From an uncultured Clostridia bacterium (GTDB lineage Bacteria > Bacillota > Clostridia > Christensenellales > Borkfalkiaceae): a stretch of 36,466 nt of DNA. Positions 29,666-36,466 of the stretch are shown here, piece by piece. The stretch lies in contig CALWAU010000013.1 of NCBI GenBank assembly GCA_944375795.1, positions 1 to 36,466 on the forward strand, in the 5' to 3' direction. Under the pieces are notes generated by a model. That model did no database searches. It was given only the letters and a program-made list of their open reading frames with translations, and was not told where the DNA came from. How positions within the stretch are numbered: the first letter of the stretch is position 1; each line of letters opens with the position of its first letter. The translations under genes and the position numbers were made by a program.

Positions 29666-29749
29666 AAATTTTTTGTTCCCGGCCGCAGGCGACGGCTCAA
29701 CCGTTCAGACGGTTATAAACTGTCCCCTCTCCTTCCGTGAAACGAAAAC

Positions 29750-29778
29750 ATTATACCAAACGCGCAAGAGAATGTCAA
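29750..29778 (-). promoter_or_regulatory. Consensus promoter of tRNA-Pro
   Basis: Minus strand TTGACA (29773-29778), exactly 17-bp spacer, TATAAT (29750-29755): a perfect sigma-A consensus. The leader of about 78 bases before the tRNA contains an AACCGT/ACGGTT hairpin. Confidence 0.93.
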
Positions 29779-29836
29779 CCCTTTTCGCGGGAAAACGGGA
29801 AACAATTTTCAAAAGTATTTTCATCCGCCCGCAAGG

Positions 29837-29863
29837 AAAAAGGGAGACCGTCGTCCCCCTTTT
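29837..29863 (-). terminator. Terminator of operon C
   Basis: Minus-strand 11-bp stem (AAAAGGGGGAC with GTCTCCCTTTT, one G-T pair), four-base loop, then a T-run; 22 bases after the stop of the GH99-like gene. Confidence 0.85.
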
Positions 29864-29884
29864 CCCCACGCCCGGGTAAAATGC

Positions 29885-31795
29885 TCAGGCGAGCTTATAC
29901 GCATAATTGAGCCTGCCGCAGGGAGCGCATTCCCCCTTGATATAAAAATTGTCTACGGAAGAAAGCGCCTCGATGTGGTCCATGATCTTGATGCCGATTT
30001 CGTCGGAGAAAGAAACGCCGAGGACCGAAAGCGGAACGGAATAAAAGATATAATTCGCCTGTACGAAATATTCCGCGTCTCCCACCCGCTGCAGGGAATC
30101 GCCGTCGAATTTCTCGATCGAAGTCGTCTGCCCGGAGGGGGAGCGATTGACGAGAAAATCGTAATTTTCCCAACCGCCGTCGCCGCCGACGGAGAGATAG
30201 ACGTTCATCCAGGTGGTATCCCCTTCCTCATGCGCCGTCACCGGCGATTTTGTCTCTACCCGGATATAAAGATTTTCTCCGTCGTTGGCAAATTTCAGGC
30301 TCACGACGTCGTTGCGCGCGGAATCGTCCCGATAGCGGACGGAGGGATCGACGCCGATATAATCCCGTACGACGGTCTCCCCTGCCGCATCGAGATAGAC
30401 GTCGGAAATGCCCGTCCATTCCGAAACGCCGCCAAAAATATTTATCGTGGCCGCCCGGCTTTCCGACGCGCCGCTATCGGCGTCTCCGTATTTGAATCTG
30501 CGGATATTGGCGACGAGCTGCAGATAATAATTGTCCGCATACCCTCCCTTCATCATCTCCGCGTCCCGCGAAAACGCCATGTTGAAACTGTCCACGAACA
30601 CCGCCCGCTGCGAAGTGTGATAGGGCTTGACGAGCGTGGACTGCTTCTGGGCGATCCATTCGTTCCACCCCGTCACGACTACCATATCCACGTCTTCCTC
30701 GCTCGCGAAAACGTTCTCCCACTGATATTGGAAATTCGTTCCCTCAAGCACGTTCTGTTCGTCCGCGCCGTTGTCCAGCGGATCGGAAGAAACCCAGCCC
30801 CTGCCCCGGAAATATTGCTTGCCCGGGTACAGGTACGGATCGGAGGACCAGACGCCGTTGACGTGCTGCGCAATGGAAACGCTCATGACGCCGTTATGAT
30901 TATGCTGATTGTTCCGCACGTCCCAATCGATCCAGGGCAGCGCGTCGTCATCGTACGGCCGGTCCGGCCATTGCAGGGGCTTATACCATATGGAATTCCA
31001 CTTTTCCGCCCCGGAGGCCTCCTCCGTCAGCGTGCCCGTCACGAGCGGTTTGCCCGAAGGATTCAGCGCCGTGTCGGCGACGAAAAAGGCGTCGGCGTAT
31101 TCCGGCCGGGAAAGATACGCTTCATAAACGGCGTCGAACGCCGTCTGGCTGGCCGTCGCGTCGATGGGGAGCATAAAGGCGATTTTGGGCACCTTCCACC
31201 CCTCCGCCTGCATCTCCAAGACGGCTTCGATGAGGACACGGGTGGCGCTTTCGTAAATATAGCCGTTGGTGTAATCGAGCAAGAGATAGTCCACGTCCGC
31301 ATAGGAGAGCAGCTCGAGATGCTTTCTCGCCACCCACGGGTCCTCCGAATTGTAGTATCCGAACAGCGGCTCCGACCAATAATGAAAGGCGCTGTTGGGG
31401 CTGACGTCCGCGTCGTATACGGGGGAAGACGTATCGATTTCCCAAAGCGGATTTTCGGGATTTCCGACGATCCCGTTTTCGTATTTTTCGAGAATCTCGG
31501 AAGTGTCGTAAACTTTTTTGGTGTGGTATCCGTGCCAAAGAAAATAGTAAATACCGACGTATTTATTTTCCTTCCGGTCGGCCGCGGCCGAGATCTTGCG
31601 CCCCAGCGCGTCCGTTCCGGAAAGCTGAGACAGGGTAAACTGCCAGTCCGTCATTTCTTCATACCCTCCGTTTCCGCCGGTCGCAGAATCTGAAACGCTG
31701 CCGGAACCGCCGTCATCGCTCCCCTGCCCCGTCGTAGTACAGCCCGCCGAAAACATCAGAAGCGAGCCGAGAAGTATCGTGGCAAATCTTTTCAC
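29885..31795 (-). CDS. GH99-like lipoprotein with C-terminal CBM9-like domain
   Basis: Predicted 636-residue lipoprotein with lipobox SAGC (Cys 19) and a Gly/Ser linker. Residues about 75-440 look like a beta/alpha barrel of the GH99/GH71-like group, with VGIYYFLWHG (80-89), LLLDYTN (171-177) and GWNEW (376-380). The last resembles the catalytic-loop WNEW of GH99 and WbsX-type proteins. GH99 enzymes are endo-acting alpha-mannosidases and mannanases. Residues about 450-636 resemble family-9 carbohydrate-binding/DOMON modules. A surface enzyme on an alpha-mannose polymer is plausible given operon B, but the family match is loose. The start is GTG at 31795, supported by AAGGAGG six bases ahead. 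Last gene of operon C. Confidence 0.75.
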   Translation of the reverse strand: MKRFATILLGSLLMFSAGCTTTGQGSDDGGSGSVSDSATGGNGGYEEMTDWQFTLSQLSGTDALGRKISAAADRKENKYVGIYYFLWHGYHTKKVYDTSEILEKYENGIVGNPENPLWEIDTSSPVYDADVSPNSAFHYWSEPLFGYYNSEDPWVARKHLELLSYADVDYLLLDYTNGYIYESATRVLIEAVLEMQAEGWKVPKIAFMLPIDATASQTAFDAVYEAYLSRPEYADAFFVADTALNPSGKPLVTGTLTEEASGAEKWNSIWYKPLQWPDRPYDDDALPWIDWDVRNNQHNHNGVMSVSIAQHVNGVWSSDPYLYPGKQYFRGRGWVSSDPLDNGADEQNVLEGTNFQYQWENVFASEEDVDMVVVTGWNEWIAQKQSTLVKPYHTSQRAVFVDSFNMAFSRDAEMMKGGYADNYYLQLVANIRRFKYGDADSGASESRAATINIFGGVSEWTGISDVYLDAAGETVVRDYIGVDPSVRYRDDSARNDVVSLKFANDGENLYIRVETKSPVTAHEEGDTTWMNVYLSVGGDGGWENYDFLVNRSPSGQTTSIEKFDGDSLQRVGDAEYFVQANYIFYSVPLSVLGVSFSDEIGIKIMDHIEALSSVDNFYIKGECAPCGRLNYAYKLA

Positions 31796-31816
31796 AATCG
31801 TCCTCCTTATTCGGAT

Positions 31817-32674
31817 TCAGCCCTTGAGGCCGCCCACCTTGATTCCGCCTATCATCTGCTTCTGGAAAATCAAAAAGAGCAGCATGGGCACGATGGTCAT
31901 GAAGGTGACCATCGCCATTTTGTAGTTGTCGAACAGCGCGCTGATGCCGTTGGCGGAAAACTCGTAATAGAACGCCACCGCCATCGTATAATTTCTCTGG
32001 CTGCGCAGATAGACGAGCGGGCCGGTGAAATCGTTCCACTTCCCCAAAATCACGCCGATGCCCGTATAGACGAGCACGTTCATGCAAAGGGGCAGCATGA
32101 TGCGGAAAAATACGATGAATTTATTGGCGCCGTCGAGATACGCCGCGTTGTCCAGCTCCTTGGGCACGCCGCGCATGAACTGAATGATCAGAAAGATCTG
32201 CATCGCGCTGCCGCCGAAGAACGCCCCCACCCACTGCGAGGCGAGCGTGTCGAGCAGCCCCAGCCTGCTGTACAGCGCATAGAGCGGAATCGTCGTCACC
32301 GAACCGGGCAGCATCACCGTGGACATGAGCAGCGCAAACATGACCTTTTTCCCCTTGAACTCGTACCTGGCAAAGGGAAACGCGATCAGCGAGCCCGTAA
32401 AGGGAATAAAGAAGCCGTTGATGAACACGACGATGAGGGTGTTTTTCAGATAGGGAAGATAATCGACGACGATGCTGTAATTTTCAAAATGCAGCTCGCT
32501 CGGAAAGAGGATCAGGTTGGTCGAATTGACCTCGGGCAGGGACATCAGACTGCGCGTGAGCATATAGAAATAGGGAAAGATGAAAAACAGCGAAAAGACG
32601 ACGAGCAGGATGTATTTCAGCGCGATCGGCGCCGCCTTTTTCAGCTTTCTGCGCTCAGGAATTGTCATCTGCAT
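31817..32674 (-). CDS. CUT1 sugar ABC transporter permease, MalG type
   Basis: Predicted 285-residue permease with about six membrane helices and the EAA loop at 176-195 (NAAYLDGAN, then LP). It overlaps the upstream permease gene by 20 bases. AGGTGG eight bases ahead supports the ATG at 32674. It pairs with the MalF-type protein at 32655-33617. Confidence 0.92.
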   Translation of the reverse strand: MQMTIPERRKLKKAAPIALKYILLVVFSLFFIFPYFYMLTRSLMSLPEVNSTNLILFPSELHFENYSIVVDYLPYLKNTLIVVFINGFFIPFTGSLIAFPFARYEFKGKKVMFALLMSTVMLPGSVTTIPLYALYSRLGLLDTLASQWVGAFFGGSAMQIFLIIQFMRGVPKELDNAAYLDGANKFIVFFRIMLPLCMNVLVYTGIGVILGKWNDFTGPLVYLRSQRNYTMAVAFYYEFSANGISALFDNYKMAMVTFMTIVPMLLFLIFQKQMIGGIKVGGLKG

Positions 32675-33617
32675 AGAACACCCACCTCGAAAAGCGGAAC
32701 ATAATCAACGTGCAGGCGGCCACCACCAAAAAGAGAAGCCACGCCTCCGCGCACGCCAGGCCCATCTGATGCGTTTCAAACCCGGTTATATAAATGCGGA
32801 CCGCGATGAAATACAGGCTGTTATCCACGCCCGCGCCCACCATCGCATACGAATCGAAGGTCTGCAGACAGCCGATGATGCCGTTGATGAGATTGTAAAA
32901 AAGAATGGGCGTACAGAAGGGAATGATGATGACGAACAGCCTGCGGAAATAGCCCGCCCCGTCGATTTTCGCCGCCTCGATGGTGGCGGGCGGCACGTTG
33001 TTGAGCGCCGCGATCCACATGAGCATTCCGCCTCCGATCACCCAAAGGCCGGTGGAAATATACGTCGGAAGCGCCGTGTCCGCGCTCTGTAAAAACCGGC
33101 TCTGTCCCAGCCCGAGCACGGAGAATATCTGATTCATGATTCCGTTGGGGCCGGGGTCGAACACGTCCACCCAAAGCAGCCCCATCGCGATGCCGGGCAC
33201 GAGCACGGGCAGATAGTAGAGCAGCCGGAAGAAGCGGATGCCCGGGAGATTCCGCCACAGAAAGAGGGCGAGAATGTAGGAAAGGACGAGATTCATCGGA
33301 ATGGAAATGACCGAATACAGAAAGGTGAGCCCGAAGGACGCCCCTACCTGTTTCAGGCCGTGAATGGGGTCGGCGCTGAAAATCGTCTCGTAATTGAAGG
33401 TGCCGATCATCGTGATGCGGACGCCGTTAAAATCGGTAAACGAATAGAGCAGGGAAGCGATGAGCGGATAAACGGAGAACACGAAAAAGCCGATGAAGGC
33501 GGGAATGAGAAAGAGATAACAGGCGTAATCCCGCTTGATCCATTTTGCGAACCGCCCGGCGCGCGTGAGTTTCTCCCCCGCCGTCGCCTTCGCTTCCGTC
33601 CTGCCGTAGCCCTCCAT
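32655..33617 (-). CDS. CUT1 sugar ABC transporter permease, MalF type
   Basis: Predicted 320-residue permease with about six membrane helices and a classic EAA loop (EAAKIDGAG, 214-222). The ATG lies one base after the stop of the binding-protein gene. It forms an importer with the proteins encoded at 31817 and 33619; no ATPase is encoded with it. Confidence 0.92.
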   Translation of the reverse strand: MEGYGRTEAKATAGEKLTRAGRFAKWIKRDYACYLFLIPAFIGFFVFSVYPLIASLLYSFTDFNGVRITMIGTFNYETIFSADPIHGLKQVGASFGLTFLYSVISIPMNLVLSYILALFLWRNLPGIRFFRLLYYLPVLVPGIAMGLLWVDVFDPGPNGIMNQIFSVLGLGQSRFLQSADTALPTYISTGLWVIGGGMLMWIAALNNVPPATIEAAKIDGAGYFRRLFVIIIPFCTPILFYNLINGIIGCLQTFDSYAMVGAGVDNSLYFIAVRIYITGFETHQMGLACAEAWLLFLVVAACTLIMFRFSRWVFYADDNS

Positions 33618-33618
33618 G

Positions 33619-35085
33619 TCAGCTGTTTCCTCCCGCTTCGATGTAATTTCTCATCTGTGCCGCCCATTTGGAAATAAATCCGCGGATCTCCGTATCGGGG
33701 TCGGAACGCACGTTGGCGATGCTGTCGGTATAGCAATTCTGCAATCTGTCGAGCATGCTGCCCTGATACTCCGGCGTGACGTACTGCATGAATTCGCGCA
33801 CGTGGGTAAAGCACTCGTCCCGCCTGTACACGAAGGGATCGTTGGAATACTGCGCCCCGAACGCATCCGTCGTATACCGCCGCCACACGGCGGTTTCATC
33901 GTCGATGAGGCTCTCGACGACGGGCACGAGATTACCCGATTCGGAAGCTTCTTCCTGCGCGCGCTCGCTGACGAGGAATTTCAGGAAAAGCCAGGCCGCC
34001 GTCTTGTGTTTCGAGCCCGAATACATCGCGTAGCCCGTCGCGCCGCTGCCGACGTAATAGGTGTCATCGTCGCCGAAATCGGGACAGGGCGCCACGCCCA
34101 CGTTCGCCAGACCGTGGAAGGTATTGGTGGAGGTGGTAATGGAAGTGAGCTTTGCGCGGCAATGCAGATAGACGGGCGCGGTCTCCATCAGAAACTGCGT
34201 GCCGTCCCGCGTGCTCCAGGTACCGGGGTCCCCCATGTAGCCGTCGGCGACGAGGTCGTGCGCGAAACGCATCGCCTGATAGGTCTCCTCGCTGTCGAAC
34301 AGCATGTTGCCTTCCTCGTCCAGATGATTGCCTTCCTCGTCGAAAATGGTGCCGCCGAAGCTCTTCACGATGGGCCAGCTCAGGGAATCCCACAAAATGG
34401 CCGCATCCATGGAATTGGTGAAACAATCCTTATACGCCTGTCCGTAGCTGTTGGTTTCGTCGGAAGCCAGAAGCCCCTCTTTGAGGTCGGCGAGCATCTG
34501 CACGAATTCCTCCTGAGACATCGCCTCCGTCGAAGAAGGATACTCCACGCCCGCCGCGTCGAACATGTCCACGTTATAATACATGACCACCTGGTTATAA
34601 TCCCGCGGCATCACGTACAGGGTTCCGTCGTCCGTACAGCTGCGCACGCTGTTCTCGTTGAGGTTTTCGATATCGAAGGACGGATCCTGTTCGATGATCG
34701 GCGTGAGCGGCGCGATGATATCGTAATCGCGATACAGAGCGATATCCTCGGGCGTCACCCAGAAAATATCGCACATGCTGTCGAGGCCGGCGTTGAACAC
34801 GAGTTGATCGTCCAGGGAATCGACTCCCTCCACTTCCACGGTAATGTTAGGATATACTTCTTTGAAGGCGCCGACAAAAGCGTTGATGATCTCCTTCTCC
34901 GTATCCACGTTGCTCACCCAGATTTTCAGGGTATCCGCATAATCGTAGCCCGCATTGAAATCGATTTCGCCGACCAGTGCGGAATCTCCGCCGCTCTCGC
35001 TGTCGCCCGACAGCCGATAGCTGCACCCGGCGAACGCGCCGAAGCAGAATACCAGCGAAACAAGGCCTGTCAATAATCTTTTCAC
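33619..35085 (-). CDS. CUT1 extracellular sugar-binding lipoprotein
   Basis: Predicted 488-residue lipoprotein with lipobox FAGC (Cys 21) and the family 1 solute-binding layout (LKIWVSN near the N-terminus). The start is GTG at 35085, with GGAGGAG five bases ahead; an ATG at 35103 would overlap the previous gene and delays the signal peptide. It supplies the permeases encoded directly downstream. Ligand unknown; the GH99-like lipoprotein in the operon suggests an alpha-mannoside. Confidence 0.9.
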   Translation of the reverse strand: MKRLLTGLVSLVFCFGAFAGCSYRLSGDSESGGDSALVGEIDFNAGYDYADTLKIWVSNVDTEKEIINAFVGAFKEVYPNITVEVEGVDSLDDQLVFNAGLDSMCDIFWVTPEDIALYRDYDIIAPLTPIIEQDPSFDIENLNENSVRSCTDDGTLYVMPRDYNQVVMYYNVDMFDAAGVEYPSSTEAMSQEEFVQMLADLKEGLLASDETNSYGQAYKDCFTNSMDAAILWDSLSWPIVKSFGGTIFDEEGNHLDEEGNMLFDSEETYQAMRFAHDLVADGYMGDPGTWSTRDGTQFLMETAPVYLHCRAKLTSITTSTNTFHGLANVGVAPCPDFGDDDTYYVGSGATGYAMYSGSKHKTAAWLFLKFLVSERAQEEASESGNLVPVVESLIDDETAVWRRYTTDAFGAQYSNDPFVYRRDECFTHVREFMQYVTPEYQGSMLDRLQNCYTDSIANVRSDPDTEIRGFISKWAAQMRNYIEAGGNS

Positions 35086-35099
35086 GTTAACTCCTCCCG

Positions 35100-36466
35100 T
35101 CAATCGTATTTATTTCGGTCAAGCTCCCAGAACGCCCAGAAACTCGCCGTAAAAGAGTTCGTCCCGCCGCCGTTCGTCTCGAAGGACACGGTGACCAGCT
35201 GTTCGACGGAAACGGAAATCGTGCACGTGCCGTAACCGATTGCGGCGGTATAATTTCCGTCGGCATCCGCGCGCAGCTCGGTGCCGTTCACGGCCACGAT
35301 CGCGCCGTACCCTTCGGGAACCTCCACGCGGAAGGAAACGGTGTCATAGGTCTTCAGCGCATTGAGGTCGGTGCCCTCGGCAAAGATAATTTCCGCGCGC
35401 TCGTCCACCTCGGAGGTATAATCCAGCTCCGCACCCGCGTAGATCCTCGCCTGCACCCGCACGGAATAGAAACTGAGCATGTGCAGATACGCCGTTCCGT
35501 CGCGGAAATCCGCCTGCGTGACGCCGACGGAGGCGATCTTCACGCCGTCCAGCTTGATATACCCTTCCGAAGCCGTCTCGCCGATGTAAATCTCGAACCG
35601 CGCATAATCGTAGTCCACGGAATGGTCGCCCGACGCCCAGCCCCATGCGTCGCCGAATTTGTTGGTGATTCCCTCCAGGCTGATGTCCGTCACGTTGCCG
35701 AAGGAACGGAAATCGATGGGGTCCTCGGAGGTGATGTCGCTGTAATTGAAGCCGAACATCAGTTTTTTGTAATGATTGATCCGCTCGTTGAGGTCGGCGC
35801 CCGCGCCGCCGTTCTGGCCGTAGGCGTCCGCGCCCGATTCCACCGTCACGTCCCAATCGTCAAAGAGGCCGATCATGAACCACGGCGTCGTGCCGGGGAC
35901 GGGCCCGTTGGGCTTGATGAGCAAATCGAGATAGATGGGCTTGGTTACGTCCAGAGGGATCACCGAACCGATCGAACCGCCGTTGGTCAGGACGAAATTG
36001 GAGTAACCGTTCCCCTCGTCCACCATCGACGAGCCGCCCGCATCCACGACGGGCCCGTATTTCGGATACTCCGCATACATTTCGTTGTTCCAGCCGTTGA
36101 CCGCGCTTTCCGTCGTCTGTTCGGACGGGTCGGTATAGACGACCTCCGACGATACGACCACCTCGCAATCCGCCGCGGGCATGACGAAGGAATATTTCCC
36201 CTCCGCGTCCGCCGTCAGGGTCTCGCCGTTTGCCGATACGGAGACCACCGTGTAATTGTCGTTGGGCGCAACGGTGAATTGCACCGTCTCTCCCGCCGCA
36301 AAGACGTTTGTCCCGCCCGTGAAAGTCACGGCAGCGTTACCGCTGTAGCGCACTTCGTACACGGCTTCCGTCGCCACCGTCACGGTAACGTCCGACGCCG
36401 GCATCGCAAAGGAATACTTCCCGTCCGCGCCCGCCGTCACCGAAGTGATGCGGTAACCGTCGTTCG
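35100..36466 (-). CDS. InlB-repeat secreted protein, partial at right edge
   Basis: C-terminal 454 residues of a larger protein; the frame is open to the right edge, so the N-terminus and start lie outside. It contains at least two tandem divergent InlB B-type repeats (one cut by the edge, then one with VTFTGGTNVFAAGE and NDNYTVVSVSANGE), each ending YSFxMPAxD. A jelly-roll-like region follows, similar in style to the surface protein at 7463-10090, and another repeat-like strand set near the end (VTVSFETNGGG). It ends LDRNKYD with no membrane helix, so it lacks the GCGS tail of the other two surface proteins. A secreted or wall-associated binding protein is inferred. It lies 14 bases upstream of the binding-protein gene, so it is in operon C. 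Confidence 0.75.
   Translation of the reverse strand, partial: NDGYRITSVTAGADGKYSFAMPASDVTVTVATEAVYEVRYSGNAAVTFTGGTNVFAAGETVQFTVAPNDNYTVVSVSANGETLTADAEGKYSFVMPAADCEVVVSSEVVYTDPSEQTTESAVNGWNNEMYAEYPKYGPVVDAGGSSMVDEGNGYSNFVLTNGGSIGSVIPLDVTKPIYLDLLIKPNGPVPGTTPWFMIGLFDDWDVTVESGADAYGQNGGAGADLNERINHYKKLMFGFNYSDITSEDPIDFRSFGNVTDISLEGITNKFGDAWGWASGDHSVDYDYARFEIYIGETASEGYIKLDGVKIASVGVTQADFRDGTAYLHMLSFYSVRVQARIYAGAELDYTSEVDERAEIIFAEGTDLNALKTYDTVSFRVEVPEGYGAIVAVNGTELRADADGNYTAAIGYGTCTISVSVEQLVTVSFETNGGGTNSFTASFWAFWELDRNKYD

Noticed and set aside
29975-35076. Plus-strand open frames of 572 and 486 codons opposite operon C
   Set aside because: Antisense to a lipoprotein enzyme and a binding protein with clear features.

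Overview
The window looks like a chromosomal segment of a Gram-positive, anaerobic gut-type Clostridia (Bacillota). This is inferred from strong AGGAGG-type ribosome binding sites, extended -10 promoters, many lipobox lipoproteins, CUT1 sugar importers without a local ATPase, and GntR/LacI and AraC regulators. The exact lineage cannot be read from the sequence; Christensenellales-like is a guess. No insertion sequence, phage gene, CRISPR array or rRNA was seen. Almost all of it is glycan-utilisation DNA: 23 protein genes (one cut by the right edge) and one tRNA.

Region A (about 126-15115, minus strand) is a long operon downstream of an AraC-family regulator. From its promoter (14126-14154) it reads: lipoprotein TIM-barrel enzyme, solute-binding lipoprotein, MalF-type permease, a large cell-surface protein, MalG-type permease, a second lipoprotein TIM-barrel enzyme, a GH78-like rhamnosidase, and a DUF4838-SGNH fusion, ending at a terminator (126-152). 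Divergent to the regulator is a GH127 beta-L-arabinofuranosidase (plus strand). The two share one symmetric -10 element. The enzymes suggest a rhamnose- and arabinose-containing plant glycan.

Region B (17456-27779, minus strand) is an alpha-mannan operon: solute-binding lipoprotein, two permeases, a four-repeat surface protein, a cytoplasmic GH125 exo-alpha-1,6-mannosidase, and two lipoprotein GH76 endo-alpha-1,6-mannanases. It has a strong promoter at 27844-27872. A divergent GntR/LacI-type (AraR-like) regulator lies at 28022-29116. The layout implies that GH76 enzymes cut the polymer at the surface, the importer takes up oligosaccharides, and GH125 trims them inside.

Between B and C, 29117-29884 holds a perfect 34-bp palindrome, a tandem 173-bp duplication and a tRNA-Pro(CGG) with a consensus promoter and terminator.

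Region C (29885-36466, minus strand) is a third importer cluster: a secreted InlB-repeat protein (5' end outside the window), solute-binding lipoprotein, two permeases, and a GH99-like lipoprotein with a C-terminal CBM9-like domain.

The most unusual theme is that all three importers sit with a large secreted or surface-anchored non-enzymatic protein. Two of these end in the same GCGS-transmembrane-KKR tail and are directly followed by a GC-rich hairpin. They may be Gram-positive counterparts of surface glycan-binding proteins.
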